NCBI GenBank assembly: GCA_030536575.1
Contig: JAUNPS010000005.1
Coordinates: 88,726-152,725 of the forward strand
Direction of reading: 5' to 3'
DNA: 64,000 bases
Source: Eubacteriales bacterium
Lineage (GTDB): Bacteria; Bacillota; Clostridia; Lachnospirales; Lachnospiraceae
In this document: positions 1 through 9,488 of the stretch, in pieces
Position numbering within the stretch: the first letter of the stretch is position 1
Layout: every line of letters begins with the position of its first letter
The notes under the pieces: generated by a model
Databases searched by the model: none
Seen by the model: the letters and a program-made list of their open reading frames with translations, nothing else
Told to the model about the DNA's origin: nothing
Position numbers and translations under genes: made by a program

Positions 1-181
1 CGGGAATGTTAATGTTTACCGGACAGCCGGTTACGCATTTCGCGTTTTTACAGTTAATGCAGCGGGCTGCTTCCTCGACTGCTTCTTCTTTGTTATATCC
101 AAGGCAAACCTCTTCAAAGTTTGCTGCTCTTACCTTTGGCGCCTGCTCTCTGACCGGCACTCTCTTTAATACGTCTGCCAT
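1..181 (-). CDS. nfnB: NADH-dependent ferredoxin:NADP+ oxidoreductase large subunit, 5' end only
   Basis: Only the first 60 codons lie in the window; the gene runs off the left edge. The N-terminus begins MADVLKRVPVREQ and contains a cysteine cluster (CINCKNAKC...C), which is the N-terminal iron-sulfur binding region of the GltD/SudA/NfnB family. The start codon overlaps the stop codon of the upstream gene by one base (TAATG), so the two are translationally coupled. The pair is the usual NfnA-NfnB arrangement of anaerobes, in which the complex couples NADPH, NADH and reduced ferredoxin in the cytoplasm. Annotation as 'glutamate synthase small subunit-like' would be an alternative name for the same family. 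Confidence 0.85.
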   Translation of the reverse strand, partial: MADVLKRVPVREQAPKVRAANFEEVCLGYNKEEAVEEAARCINCKNAKCVTGCPVNINIP

Positions 182-1068
182 TATTTGTCACCTCCGCAAT
201 TTCCGCATCCGCCGTGATGGGTATCTCCTTCACGCAGCTTCAAAAGGGCGCGGCCCTCTTCGGTCTTATAAAGCTGCTGTCTCTTCATACATGCGTCAAA
301 ATCAATCTTATGGCCGTCGAACTCCGGTCCGTCCACGCAGGCGAACTTCACTTCGTCGCCTACCATCAGACGACAGGCGCCGCACATGCCGGTGCCGTCT
401 ACCATGATCGGGTTCATGCTGACAATGGTCGGCAGGTCATATTTCTTCGTGGTCAGGCAGCAGAATTTCATCATGATCATCGGGCCGATGGCAACGACTA
501 AGTCGTAGTGCTTCCCTTCCGCCATCAGGTCGTCGATGACCTTTGTTACCATGCCGTGTCTTCCGTAAGAGCCGTCGTCGGTCGTTACGTACAGATTATC
601 GCAGACTGCTTCCATTTCTTTTTCCAGGATCACCAGATCCTTGGTCTTCGCGCCTACAATCGCATCGGCTTTGATGCCGTGTTCATGCAGCCATTTTACC
701 TGCGGGTAAACCGGAGCTGTTCCTACGCCGCCGGCCACGAATAACACGTGTTTTTTCTTTACTTCTTCCAGATCCTCGGTGCAAAGCTCCGACGGGCGTC
801 CCAGCGGGCCTACGAAATCCTGGAAGGAATCGCCTGCTTTCAGCTTCGTGAACTTCTCGGTGGAAGCGCCCACGGGCTGGAAGACGATGGTGATGGTGCC
901 GGCTTCCCGGTCATAGTCGCAGATGGTTAAGGGGATCCGCTCGCCCACTTCATCTGCCTTGACGATGACGAATTGTCCCGGCAGGCAATGTTTTGCTACT
1001 CTCGGCGCTTCCACTACCATCAGGTAGATATTGCTTGTCAGCGCTTCTGCTTTTAAGATACTGTACAT
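181..1068 (-). CDS. nfnA: NADH-dependent ferredoxin:NADP+ oxidoreductase small subunit (FAD/NAD-binding, PyrK-like)
   Basis: 295 residues, the normal family length. An N-terminal FAD-binding barrel (residues about 1-100, with the RIPLTICDYD motif) is followed by an NAD(P)-binding domain (VAGGVGTAPVYPQ, about 110-125) and a C-terminal [2Fe-2S] cysteine cluster (CGACR ... C, about 225-245). The extra His/Gly/Cys-rich end (HHGGCGNCGG) is unusual and may bind metal. The upstream GGAGG and a consensus promoter just upstream fix the start. It is paired with nfnB directly downstream. The family makes an electron-bifurcating transhydrogenase; sulfide dehydrogenase subunit or dihydroorotate dehydrogenase electron-transfer subunit are older names. 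Confidence 0.85.
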   Translation of the reverse strand: MYSILKAEALTSNIYLMVVEAPRVAKHCLPGQFVIVKADEVGERIPLTICDYDREAGTITIVFQPVGASTEKFTKLKAGDSFQDFVGPLGRPSELCTEDLEEVKKKHVLFVAGGVGTAPVYPQVKWLHEHGIKADAIVGAKTKDLVILEKEMEAVCDNLYVTTDDGSYGRHGMVTKVIDDLMAEGKHYDLVVAIGPMIMMKFCCLTTKKYDLPTIVSMNPIMVDGTGMCGACRLMVGDEVKFACVDGPEFDGHKIDFDACMKRQQLYKTEEGRALLKLREGDTHHGGCGNCGGDK

Positions 1069-1151
1069 AGCTTTCTTTTCCTCCTATTCTTTAACAGCGG
1101 TTCCCGTCAAAAAGGCGGAACCAACCGCAGTTCCCAAAAACAATTCAATTA

Positions 1152-1180
1152 AGTATAATTCAATGACAGAAAAATATCAA
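1152..1180 (-). promoter_or_regulatory. Sigma-A-type promoter of nfnAB
   Basis: On the minus strand TTGATA (1175-1180) and TATACT (1152-1157) are separated by exactly 17 bp. It lies between the ftsK stop codon and nfnA, about 85 bp upstream of the nfnA start, and shows that nfnAB is transcribed on its own. Between it and nfnA there is an imperfect GGTTCC/GGAACC hairpin (about 1094-1124). Confidence 0.65.
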
Positions 1181-1183
1181 TCC

Positions 1184-4100
1184 CTAAATGTACTCATCCA
1201 CATAATTTTCAAATTGTTCCATGCTCATCAGCACCTTTCGGGGCTTGGTTCCTTCCTCTTCGCCCACCACGCCCGCGTCCGCGAGCTGGTCCATGATCCG
1301 GGCGGCCCGGTTAAAACCGATCTTAAACATCCGCTGGAGCATGCCGATGGAGGCTTTGTCCTTCTCGATGATGAATTTCCCAGCTTCCTGGAACAGGGCG
1401 TCCCGTTCGGCCCCGCCGGAACCATCCGGCCCGGCCAGGGATGCCTTGCTGATCTTTTCCGCCACATCCTTGCTGTAGACGGCTGTCTGATTCTGGCCTG
1501 CCAGGAACTCCACGACCCTTCCCACTTCCTCGTCGGAGACGAAGGCTCCCTGCACCCTGGCCGGTTTCTGGTAGCCCTGGGGGTAAAAGAGCATGTCGCC
1601 CTTTCCCAGCAGCTTTTCTGCGCCGTTCATGTCGATGATCGTCCGGGAATCCACACCGGAGGACACCGCGAAGGCGATCCGGGAAGGCATGTTCGCCTTG
1701 ATGAGTCCGGTGATGACGTTGACAGACGGACGCTGGGTGGCAATGATCAGATGGATGCCTGCCGCCCGCGCAAGCTGGGCCAGACGGCAGATGGCGTCCT
1801 CCACCTCCCCCGGAGCGACCATCATCAGGTCGGCCAGCTCGTCCACGATGATGACGATCTGGGGCAGTTTTTTCGGTTTTTCTTCTTCGTCAATGCCTTC
1901 GACGCCTTCCAGGGCTTCGATTTTGGCATTGTAGCCTTTCAGGTCGCGCACGTTGACTTCGGCGAATTTATTATAGCGATCCGTCATCTCGGCCACCGCC
2001 CAGTTTAAAGCGCCTGCCGCCTTCTTCGGGTCGGTCACAACCGGGATGAACAGGTGCGGGATGCCGTTATAGACGCTTAATTCCACCACTTTCGGGTCGA
2101 TCATGATCAATTTCACGTCTTCCGGGCTTGCTTTATATAAAATGCTCATGATAATCGTGTTAATGCAGACGGATTTACCGGAACCCGTCGCGCCCGCGAT
2201 CAGCAGATGTGGCATTTTTGCAATGTCCGTCACCACCGCCTTGCCGCCGATATCTTTTCCGGCCGCAAAAGCCAGGTTTGAGGGATGGTTCTGGAACTCT
2301 TTTGTTTCCAGAAGCTCCCGCAGGGGCACGGTGCTGTTTTCTTTGTTCGGGACTTCGATGCCCACCGCCATTTTTCCGGGAATGGGCGCTTCAATCCGGA
2401 TATCGGCGGCGGCCAGGTTCAGTTTAATGTCGTCCGCCAGGTTCACGATTTTGCTGACGCGCACGCCCTGTTCCGGGGTCAGCTCGTAGCGGGTGACGGA
2501 GGGACCGCAGCTCACATTGCTTACCGTGACTTCCACGCCGAAATTATGGAGGGTCTGCTGAAGCTTCCTGGCGGTGCTGCGCAGGGTTTCGTCCGAATCC
2601 CCTGTCCGGCCGCCTTTGGGGGCTTTTAACAGGTTTAAAGGCGGGAAGACATACTCCGGCTTTGGCTCCTGTTCCTGCTCCTGAATTTCCGCGGCGACTT
2701 CCGCGATTCCCTGCTCCTGCTCTTTTTTCGAGGATTTGGGGTTTTTGGACGGTGCGCGTTCCGGTTCCGGAACCTGGGCGGAAGGCGGAATGTCCTCATA
2801 GGGGTCCTCCTCTGGCTTTGGCCCTTCGTTTTCGGTGTTTCCGCCCGAAACGGCTTCCGTTTCCGGGAAAATCTCCATCTCCGGGACGCCGGTTTCACTC
2901 TGGCCGGTTTCCTCCTGTTTCGCGCGCTCTTTTCCCATGCGCACCAGCTCGCTTCCAAATCCGCTCTCGAAGGCCGCATGCGTCTCCCCGCGCTGGATCT
3001 GGAAATCCTCCGAAAATACGGGCGTTTCCGGTGTTTTCGATGCTTTCGGTGTTTCCGGCTCCTGGTGTTCCTCATGATCCAGGGCCAGGGGTTCGGCCTC
3101 TACCGGTTCCAGGTTCAGCGGTTCCGGCTGGAAGGCCGGGCGTTTTTTCGGTTTCTCTCCAAATACATACTTCTCCGTTTTTTCCGGTTCTTCTTTTTTC
3201 TCCGCTTTCACGCCTGTCAGCGGGGGCGGGATCACTTCGCGGACTTCTTCCAGGTTGATCACCTGGGGCGCTTTCGGATCGTTTAGCAGGAAGTCATTTA
3301 CGATCTTCGCTGAGGACGCATTTTCCTTCTGAACCTGGGCCAGGCGCTGTTTCTCTTCTTCCAGATAGCGTTTTTCCATCTCCCGCTCCTGCTCCCGGCG
3401 GACGCGCTGGCGCTCTTTTCGGATTTCGGCCCGCTCCCGGCGGATCGTGGCGTCGTCCATGGCGGTCTGCACCACTTTTTTACTGCCTTTTTTCACGCCG
3501 TTTAACAGGGAACGCTCCGTGATCATGATCAGGCAGATGATGATCAGGATGATCAGCACCACATAGGCCCCGGCCACGCCTAGGGCCGGGCAGAACATGG
3601 AGGCTAAAAGCCCTCCGGCCAGGCCGCCGCCGCTCTGATAGCGGGCGCTGTCGGTGTAATAGTCCAGGAATGTCCTGCTTGGCAGGTATTTATTCGTGAT
3701 CAGCTCCACGATCGCGCAGAGCGCAAAGTACAGCAGCATGGCGCTGCACGCCTTAATCCAGGCGAGGATGCTCCCGTGGTTCGAGACCAGGAAGGCGATC
3801 AGGAAGAATAATAAAACCGGCACCAGGTAGGCCAGGAAGCCGAAGACGCCGAATAAGAATTCCTGAAGGATTCCGCCCACGGTTCCGCCAAAGCCAAAGA
3901 CGCTGATCATCAGGATCACGCAGAGGGCCAGGGAGAGCCAGATCACGACTTCGTCCAGGATTGGAAAGTCCAGAAGATCGCTCTCCTCCTCCGGGCGCTT
4001 CGTCTCGGCTTTTTTCGTATTCGTTTTTCCACCTGTTTTCTTCTCGACCTTCGAAGACCCTGCCGGTTTCCTGGCGGGGCCTGTCTGGGTCTGTTTTTTT

Positions 4101-4195
4101 GCGGTTGTGGTTTTGGTCGTCGTCGTTTTTCTGGTACGGACTGGCTTTTCTTCCTTTGCTGTTTGCGTCTGTTTCTTTTTTGTGTCTGAAGCCAT
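1184..4195 (-). CDS. ftsK: DNA translocase FtsK/SpoIIIE
   Basis: 1003 residues. About 90 Lys/Thr-rich residues precede four membrane segments (about 85-230), a long charged linker rich in Glu/Pro/Lys (about 250-540), a RecA-like motor with Walker [11 protein letters not shown] and Walker [12 protein letters not shown], and a C-terminal winged-helix gamma domain (about 940-1000) that reads polar KOPS-like sequences. It pumps chromosomal DNA through the closing septum or into the forespore. AAGGAG lies 6 bases before the ATG. tepA and uppP are just upstream on the same strand; tepA-spoIIIE adjacency is also seen in Bacillus. The linker contains short degenerate repeats ([13 protein letters not shown]). 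Vegetative FtsK versus sporulation SpoIIIE cannot be separated from sequence alone. Confidence 0.93.
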   Translation of the reverse strand: MASDTKKKQTQTAKEEKPVRTRKTTTTKTTTAKKQTQTGPARKPAGSSKVEKKTGGKTNTKKAETKRPEEESDLLDFPILDEVVIWLSLALCVILMISVFGFGGTVGGILQEFLFGVFGFLAYLVPVLLFFLIAFLVSNHGSILAWIKACSAMLLYFALCAIVELITNKYLPSRTFLDYYTDSARYQSGGGLAGGLLASMFCPALGVAGAYVVLIILIIICLIMITERSLLNGVKKGSKKVVQTAMDDATIRRERAEIRKERQRVRREQEREMEKRYLEEEKQRLAQVQKENASSAKIVNDFLLNDPKAPQVINLEEVREVIPPPLTGVKAEKKEEPEKTEKYVFGEKPKKRPAFQPEPLNLEPVEAEPLALDHEEHQEPETPKASKTPETPVFSEDFQIQRGETHAAFESGFGSELVRMGKERAKQEETGQSETGVPEMEIFPETEAVSGGNTENEGPKPEEDPYEDIPPSAQVPEPERAPSKNPKSSKKEQEQGIAEVAAEIQEQEQEPKPEYVFPPLNLLKAPKGGRTGDSDETLRSTARKLQQTLHNFGVEVTVSNVSCGPSVTRYELTPEQGVRVSKIVNLADDIKLNLAAADIRIEAPIPGKMAVGIEVPNKENSTVPLRELLETKEFQNHPSNLAFAAGKDIGGKAVVTDIAKMPHLLIAGATGSGKSVCINTIIMSILYKASPEDVKLIMIDPKVVELSVYNGIPHLFIPVVTDPKKAAGALNWAVAEMTDRYNKFAEVNVRDLKGYNAKIEALEGVEGIDEEEKPKKLPQIVIIVDELADLMMVAPGEVEDAICRLAQLARAAGIHLIIATQRPSVNVITGLIKANMPSRIAFAVSSGVDSRTIIDMNGAEKLLGKGDMLFYPQGYQKPARVQGAFVSDEEVGRVVEFLAGQNQTAVYSKDVAEKISKASLAGPDGSGGAERDALFQEAGKFIIEKDKASIGMLQRMFKIGFNRAARIMDQLADAGVVGEEEGTKPRKVLMSMEQFENYVDEYI

Positions 4196-4218
4196 GTAGT
4201 TCTCCTTTTATGATTCGA

Positions 4219-5094
4219 TTATAGCACGAAATGCATCACGATCGCCACGATTCCCACGGCGATACAGTACGTGGCAAAGCCTTTGAAGCTCTTCTTGCGC
4301 ACAACGACGAGCATGGTTTTCATGCAGACGAAGCCCACGGCTCCGGCGACGATGGCGCCCACGATGCAGTTTCCGACCATCCCGGCGCTGATGGTCTCAT
4401 TTCCGATATCTTTTAATTCCAGGACTGCCGCTCCTAAGATCGCCGGAATGGACATAATGAAAGAATATTTCAGGGCAAATTTCCGTTCAAAGCCGCTTAA
4501 CAGGCAGGCTGTGATCGTGGTGCCGGAGCGGGAAAGGCCCGGCAGGGTGGACAGCCCCTGGGCAATGCCGATAAAAAAGGCGTTTACGTAACTCACATCC
4601 CGCGGGATCTTATGACCGTCCTCGGACAGCTGGGCGACGATCAGCAGGATGCCGGTCAGAAGCAGGCAGACGCCCGGAACCAGCAGGGTTTTCCCGGCAA
4701 TCTCCACCAGATCCCGCCCCACATAGCCGATGATCCCGGTGGGGATCGTGGAGACAATAATCAGCAGGACGAATTTCCGGTAGTTATTATGTATGATCCG
4801 GCGGTAGCGGAGGGCTTCCTGGTCGCGCCGGTTTTTGAAAAAGATTTTCACATTGGCGGCAATGTCCGCGCAGATCAGGATGGCTTCCCGGATCATCTTC
4901 CAGAGATCCTTCCGGTAGACGGCGCAGACCGCCACAAGCGTCCCCACATGGAGCATCACGTCAAAGAGCATGCCCCCGTCCGTCTCCATCCCGAAAATAT
5001 TCTGGAGAATCACCAGATGCCCGGAACTGCTCACCGGGAGAAATTCCGTCACTCCCTGGACGATCCCAAGGAAAATTGCCTGCAAAATGGACAT
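4219..5094 (-). CDS. uppP: Undecaprenyl-diphosphatase (bacitracin resistance protein BacA family)
   Basis: 291 residues with about seven or eight membrane segments. Both family motifs are present: EFLPVSSSGHL near the N-terminus and PGLSRSGTTI in the second half, which carry the catalytic Glu, Ser, His and Arg. The enzyme dephosphorylates undecaprenyl diphosphate on the outer face of the membrane to recycle the cell-wall lipid carrier. I start at MSILQAIFLG because GGAGGA sits 6 bases upstream; a longer frame begins 20 codons earlier with no family similarity. It ends 23 bases before ftsK and is probably co-transcribed with it. Confidence 0.93.
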   Translation of the reverse strand: MSILQAIFLGIVQGVTEFLPVSSSGHLVILQNIFGMETDGGMLFDVMLHVGTLVAVCAVYRKDLWKMIREAILICADIAANVKIFFKNRRDQEALRYRRIIHNNYRKFVLLIIVSTIPTGIIGYVGRDLVEIAGKTLLVPGVCLLLTGILLIVAQLSEDGHKIPRDVSYVNAFFIGIAQGLSTLPGLSRSGTTITACLLSGFERKFALKYSFIMSIPAILGAAVLELKDIGNETISAGMVGNCIVGAIVAGAVGFVCMKTMLVVVRKKSFKGFATYCIAVGIVAIVMHFVL

Positions 5095-5121
5095 AACCCA
5101 TCCTCCTTCGCCGCCGCGTGC

Positions 5122-5162
5122 AAAAACAGGGCTTCGCAGATCGGTAAGCGGCAAAGCCCTGT
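5122..5162 (-). terminator. Intrinsic terminator after tepA
   Basis: On the minus strand a perfect 9-bp stem (ACAGGGCTT at 5154-5162 pairing with AAGCCCTGT at 5126-5134) is followed by TTTTTG. It separates tepA from uppP. Confidence 0.75.
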
Positions 5163-5202
5163 GTGTTCGCAGCCTATAATATCGTTTTTATTCTAGCACA
5201 AT

Positions 5203-5889
5203 TCAGGCGGATTTGCAAATCAATTCATGCAGTTTGGCAATGGCGTCGCAGATTCCGCCCACCTCGTCGATGATCCCCTCTTCCACCGCCTGGCCGCCCA
5301 CCAGGATCGTTCCCAGATCCTTCGTGAGGATGCCGGTATCCAGCATCAGTTCTTCCAGCCGCTCCCGCCTGGCCTCGCAGTGTTCGGAGATAAAGCCCAG
5401 GATCCGATCCTGCATCTGTTTAAAATAGTCGTAGGTCTGGGGCGCGCCGATCACCGTCCCGTTCATCCGCACCGGATGGATCACCATCGTGCCGGTCTTT
5501 ACGATGTAGGAATAATCCGTGGATACGGCAATGGGTACGCCGATGGAATGGCTCCCGCCAAGAACCAGGGAGACCGTGGGTTTGCTTAGCGACGCGATCA
5601 TTTCCGCAATGGCAAGCCCGGCCTCTACGTCGCCGCCTACGGTATTTAAGAGCACCAGCAGGCCCTTCGTCTCATGGCTGTCTTCGATGGCCGCGAGCTG
5701 AGGCAGCACGTGCTCGTATTTCGTGGTTTTCGTGTTGGAAGAAAGGCATTCGTGGCCTTCGATCTCGCCGATTACGGAGAGAAGATGGATCTTATGATCC
5801 AGGATCAGCTGGCCGTAATCCTTGACCGCTTCCCCTTCTTTTACGATTTTTTCGGTATCGGCCGCTTCTTCCTTCTTTTTTTCAGACAT
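5203..5889 (-). CDS. tepA: ClpP-like serine peptidase, TepA/YmfB family
   Basis: 228 residues. A charged N-terminal segment precedes a ClpP/crotonase fold with [19 protein letters not shown], the nucleophile motif [11 protein letters not shown] and the catalytic His region [10 protein letters not shown]. The family is a ClpP relative linked in Bacillus to protein secretion and spore formation and is often encoded beside spoIIIE, as here. The start has AGGAGG upstream. It has its own terminator, so it is a separate unit from uppP-ftsK. True proteolytic activity is inferred from the conserved Ser/His, not known. Confidence 0.85.
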   Translation of the reverse strand: MSEKKKEEAADTEKIVKEGEAVKDYGQLILDHKIHLLSVIGEIEGHECLSSNTKTTKYEHVLPQLAAIEDSHETKGLLVLLNTVGGDVEAGLAIAEMIASLSKPTVSLVLGGSHSIGVPIAVSTDYSYIVKTGTMVIHPVRMNGTVIGAPQTYDYFKQMQDRILGFISEHCEARRERLEELMLDTGILTKDLGTILVGGQAVEEGIIDEVGGICDAIAKLHELICKSA

Positions 5890-5925
5890 CTCGTTACCTC
5901 CTGCTTTTTCCGTTTAGTATGCCCG

Positions 5926-5961
5926 AAAAAAAGAACCGCATACCCTTTTCGATATGCGGCT
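5926..5961 (-). terminator. Intrinsic terminator after the CFI-box gene
   Basis: On the minus strand CCGCATA (5953-5959) pairs with TATGCGG (5936-5942) and is followed by TTCTTTTTTT. It lies just after the stop codon of the CFI-box gene and before tepA. Confidence 0.7.
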
Positions 5962-5967
5962 TGATCT

Positions 5968-6738
5968 TCAATTTAGGAAAAAATATTCTTTTTCCAGATC
6001 CCGTACCATGCGGATGTAGAGTTCCCGGCATTCTTCGTTCCGGTTTTCTTCGATCATCCGTTTGCAGGGCTCCAGGTAGGTGTCCCAGATCCCCTGATAA
6101 ATCTCCTGCTTGTCCGGCTGCCGGTTAATGTGCTTTACAATCGTGGGGGCCACGTTGTAATATTCATCGATCACTTCTTCGCCGTCCTCGCTGGAAGCCA
6201 GATAGGTATCCCGGAAATCCCGGAACAGGTTCAGCTCGTAGCAGTTATCCGGCTTTCCGAAGGTTTCGCAGACCGCGGTGGTGATGTAGCAGAACTTCCG
6301 CTTAAAGCCTTCGTTAATGCTGGCATAGTCGGAGGCCTGGACATTCGTCTTGGGGAAGGTTTCTTTCCAGGCGGCCAGGATTTTGTCCTTTAAAGGCTCA
6401 GAGGATTCTTTCCCGAATTCCAGGATGCTTGGAATCATATAAACGGCCAGACAGAAATTAAAGTCCATCAGGGCCTTTTCTTTCTGGTTCTTTTTCGGGA
6501 TCTCATCCAGGTGCGCCTTGGCAGCGTCCGCCACGGCCTGGGCCATGTTCGTCAGGTACTGATCCTTGTCGATCACGGACTGATAGCCGTTCTCCAGCGC
6601 CTCCAGCGTCGCCAGATGACGCTCGCAGTAAGCCTGGAACTGGCCTGCATAACGGTCCCGTTTAAAATTTTCCAGAGGGGCTTCCAGTCCAAAAAGCATC
6701 TGGGGTAATCCCTCGATCGCCACTGTATAGAAATTCAT
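5968..6738 (-). CDS. CFI-box family protein of unknown function
   Basis: 256 residues, predicted cytoplasmic and mostly helical, rich in Glu, Asp and aromatic residues. The clearest landmark is CYITTAVCETFGKPDNCYEL near residue 150, followed by LFRDFRDTYLA; this Cys-[FY]-Ile-Thr-Thr-Ala-[VT]-Cys block recurs in many otherwise unrelated clostridial proteins and is called the CFI-box. The pair of cysteines plus the nearby third Cys could bind metal, which is inference. It lies 24 bases after yebC and has a terminator directly after it, so it is the last gene of that unit. I cannot assign a function. Confidence 0.7.
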   Translation of the reverse strand: MNFYTVAIEGLPQMLFGLEAPLENFKRDRYAGQFQAYCERHLATLEALENGYQSVIDKDQYLTNMAQAVADAAKAHLDEIPKKNQKEKALMDFNFCLAVYMIPSILEFGKESSEPLKDKILAAWKETFPKTNVQASDYASINEGFKRKFCYITTAVCETFGKPDNCYELNLFRDFRDTYLASSEDGEEVIDEYYNVAPTIVKHINRQPDKQEIYQGIWDTYLEPCKRMIEENRNEECRELYIRMVRDLEKEYFFLN

Positions 6739-6762
6739 ATGCCGCCCTCCCCCGGTACGTTT

Positions 6763-7494
6763 TTATTCTTCGTCCCAGTTATGGTAGACGGCCTGCACGT
6801 CGTCATCCTCGTCCAGAAGATCCAGGGTTCTCTGCAGGCTGTTTACCGCCGCTTCATCGGTCAGGCTCACATAGTTCTGGGGGATCATGGTCACTTCGGC
6901 CTGGGCCATCGGGATCCCTTCTTTTTCCAGGGCTTCCCGGACAGCGGAGAAGTCATCCGGCGCGGTGATCACTTCGAAGCTGTCTTCTTCCTCGCTGAAA
7001 TCTTCCGCCCCTGCGTCCAGGGCGATCATCATCAGGTCGTCGGCGTTCATCTCGCAGTCTTCCTTCGAGATAATGATCTGGCCTTTCTGGTCGAAGCTGT
7101 AGGAGACGCAGCCTTTTGTGCCGATGCTGCCGTTTCCTTTGGTGAAGGCGCTGCGGACATTGGCCGCGGTGCGGTTTTTGTTATCGGTCAGCGCTTCGAC
7201 GATGATGGCAATGCCGTTCGGGCCGTAGCCTTCATAGGTGACGTATTCGTAGTTTACGGCGTTGGCGTCTCCGGCGGCTTTCTTGATGCCACGGTCGATG
7301 GTGTCGTTCGGCATGTTGTTGGCCTTGGCTTTGGCGATGACGTCGCGCAGTTTGCTGTTATTGGCCGGGTCGGGGCCGCCCTCTTTTACGGCTACGGCGA
7401 TCTCACGGCCGATGATGGTGAAAATTTTTCCTTTTGCTGCGTCGTTTTTCTCTTTCTTGTGCTTGATATTCGCAAATTTGGAATGTCCTGACAT
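6763..7494 (-). CDS. yebC: YebC/PmpR/TACO1 family protein
   Basis: 243 residues, typical length. The conserved N-terminus [20 protein letters not shown] and the RGIKKAAG and [14 protein letters not shown] motifs identify the family. Members act as DNA-binding regulators or, by more recent work, as ribosome-associated factors that help translation of proline-rich stretches. AAAGGAG precedes the start. The neighbour upstream is the CBS-domain membrane protein. Confidence 0.95.
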   Translation of the reverse strand: MSGHSKFANIKHKKEKNDAAKGKIFTIIGREIAVAVKEGGPDPANNSKLRDVIAKAKANNMPNDTIDRGIKKAAGDANAVNYEYVTYEGYGPNGIAIIVEALTDNKNRTAANVRSAFTKGNGSIGTKGCVSYSFDQKGQIIISKEDCEMNADDLMMIALDAGAEDFSEEEDSFEVITAPDDFSAVREALEKEGIPMAQAEVTMIPQNYVSLTDEAAVNSLQRTLDLLDEDDDVQAVYHNWDEE

Positions 7495-7563
7495 AACACA
7501 TAACTCCTTTGTTTTTCTTTTAAAATATCTTTCCGCGTGGCGGGAACTGCGTCCGGTACAGGC

Positions 7564-8889
7564 TTATTCGTCTTCCTGGCCTGTTTCCGGGGACTTCTCG
7601 GCAAGCTTTGTCACCCGGACTTTTTCGATGGTTTTATTCGCAACGCTTAAAATCTGGAAGCAGTAACCGTCTTCTTCAATGGCTGAATGCTCGTCCTCAT
7701 CCGGGATCTTGTCCAGCTTGGAGATCAGATAGCCGTTCAGCGTTTCAATGTCTGCATCGACATGCAGGGTGGTCTGTAAAGTCTCCTCCACGTCTTCCAG
7801 AGCAGCCATACCATTCATAATATAACAGGAATCGGAAATTTTTTCAATCATGTTTTCTTCATTATCGTACTCATCCTGGATATTTCCGACGATTTCTTCC
7901 AGAATGTCCTCCAAAGCCACCAGTCCCGCGGTCTGCCCGTACTCGTCCGCCACCATGACCATCTGCAGCTTCTGAGCCTGCATGCTCCGGAAAAGCTGGC
8001 TGATGTTCCGGGTTTCGGGGATGAAGACCGCGTTTCGGATCAGGCCGGGAATGTCCTTGATCAGCCAGTTGTCATAGATGCCCTGGGTGTGGCAGCGCAT
8101 GGCGTCTTTCAGGTGGAGGATGCCGGTCACATTGTCAATGTTCTCTTCGTACACCGGGAACCGGGAATGGGAGGCGTCCAGCATGAAGGCCAGGGCCTGA
8201 TCCAGGTTCAGGCAGCCGTCCACCGCCACCAGGTTTTTCCGGTGGGTCATGATATCCTGGGCGTCTTTGTCGTCGAATTCGAAAATATTGTTGATCATTT
8301 CCGCCTCGCTGGCTTCCAGCACGCCCTGCTCGTGGCCTTCATTTACCATGGAGAGGATCTCTTCCTCGGTCACGTCGTCTTCGATCTTGGCCGGATCCAT
8401 CCCCAGAAGCTTTAAGGGCAGGTTCACGATGCCGGTCAGCACCAGACAGACCGGATGACAGACCCGCTCCAGGATCCACGCGATCTTACAGAGACGTCTG
8501 GCGAAAAGCTCCGGCTTCTGCGCGCCCAGCACCTTTGGCAGATAGACGCCCAGGGCAAACAGCAGGCTCAAAACGATCAAAAATGCCAGCACCCACGACA
8601 CAATATGTAACAGGTTCCCGGTCAGGAAATGCTGTCCCATGGCCCGGCTCAGGCTCCCGGCCAGGTATTTCACCGGGATCAGCCCGCAGACCATGGACAG
8701 GAACAGGCTCATAAACTGCAGCTCCGCCGAGCACAGCGCCTGATTCTCCTGGAAAAATAAAATCCGTTGATTCGTCTCCTCTTCGTCGGTAAAACGCAGG
8801 GCCGATAAGAAGCCGTTTACTACTGCTTCCAGGGCCAGGATTACCAGAAAAATGCAAAGTCCCGTTAGGGGGCTTTCACTGCTTTCCAT
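7564..8889 (-). CDS. CNNM/HlyC-CorC family membrane protein with CBS domains
   Basis: 441 residues. The N-terminal half (about 1-190) has four hydrophobic segments of the DUF21/CNNM type, the middle (about 210-330) a CBS pair including THRKNLVAVD and VPETRNISQLF, and the end (about 345-430) the CorC/HlyC transporter-associated domain. Such proteins are linked to magnesium and cobalt efflux; the old name hemolysin is misleading. The first membrane segment lacks the classic SGSET motif, which is replaced by ALEAVVNGFLSALRF, so ion specificity is uncertain. Confidence 0.8.
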   Translation of the reverse strand: MESSESPLTGLCIFLVILALEAVVNGFLSALRFTDEEETNQRILFFQENQALCSAELQFMSLFLSMVCGLIPVKYLAGSLSRAMGQHFLTGNLLHIVSWVLAFLIVLSLLFALGVYLPKVLGAQKPELFARRLCKIAWILERVCHPVCLVLTGIVNLPLKLLGMDPAKIEDDVTEEEILSMVNEGHEQGVLEASEAEMINNIFEFDDKDAQDIMTHRKNLVAVDGCLNLDQALAFMLDASHSRFPVYEENIDNVTGILHLKDAMRCHTQGIYDNWLIKDIPGLIRNAVFIPETRNISQLFRSMQAQKLQMVMVADEYGQTAGLVALEDILEEIVGNIQDEYDNEENMIEKISDSCYIMNGMAALEDVEETLQTTLHVDADIETLNGYLISKLDKIPDEDEHSAIEEDGYCFQILSVANKTIEKVRVTKLAEKSPETGQEDE

Positions 8890-8957
8890 TTGTATTCGAA
8901 ACTCCTTCCGTATTTTGCCGTCACTGAACGGTTACTCTGTTACAGACTATAACATAA

Positions 8958-9305
8958 CTATGTAACAAGTTCAAGACTGACCTTCAGCGCCCGGTCCACC
9001 TGTTCCAAAATTTCCCCGTCCAGATGGCACACCCGGTCTTTCAGGCGCTTTTTATCAATGGTGCGAAGCTGCTCCAGAAGGATCACGGAATCCTTTACGA
9101 GCTCGAACCGTCCCGCATCCAGTTCCACGTGGGTGGGCAGCTTTGCCTTATTCATCTTCGAAGTAATCGCCGCACAGATCACGGTGGGGCTGTGCCGGTT
9201 CCCCACGTCGTTCTGGATGATCAGGACCGGGCGCACGCCGCCCTGTTCGGAACCGATGACCGGCCGCAGATCCGCATAAAAAATATCGCCTCGTTTAATA
9301 ATCAC
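8958..9305 (-). CDS. mazF: MazF/NdoA-type endoribonuclease (PemK family)
   Basis: 115 residues from a GTG start giving [20 protein letters not shown]; the match to the family's usual first residues decides the start, although the frame stays open 42 codons further upstream and a second GTG lies three codons before. The core motifs [17 protein letters not shown] and TVICAAIT are intact. The family cleaves mRNA at short sequence motifs. It follows alr, the usual context in Bacillota, but I see no RHH-type MazE antitoxin gene in the 183 bases between alr and mazF; that gap holds a CCGGGG/CCCCGG hairpin (9464-9479). Confidence 0.8.
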   Translation of the reverse strand: MIIKRGDIFYADLRPVIGSEQGGVRPVLIIQNDVGNRHSPTVICAAITSKMNKAKLPTHVELDAGRFELVKDSVILLEQLRTIDKKRLKDRVCHLDGEILEQVDRALKVSLELVT

Positions 9306-9488
9306 GCATTCCACACTCCGATTTCTTCTGCAATGATTCCGTACCTTTCGAATCACGCCTTGTCGGCAAAATAATCCGTCCTGCACGGAACCATTCCATT
9401 CTTTTACTGTATCTGCTACCAGTATTTCCATCTTTTTATCGGATATGCGTATTGAAACGGATTCCGGGGCTTTCCCCGGCCCATTTTT

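Noticed and set aside
1031-2008. Long plus-strand frame of 325 codons
   Set aside because: Entirely antisense to ftsK, no ribosome binding site, no recognisable protein; a shadow of GC-rich codon usage.
9464-9479. Hairpin after alr as a terminator
   Set aside because: Strong CCGGGG/CCCCGG stem but no T-run follows on the minus strand.
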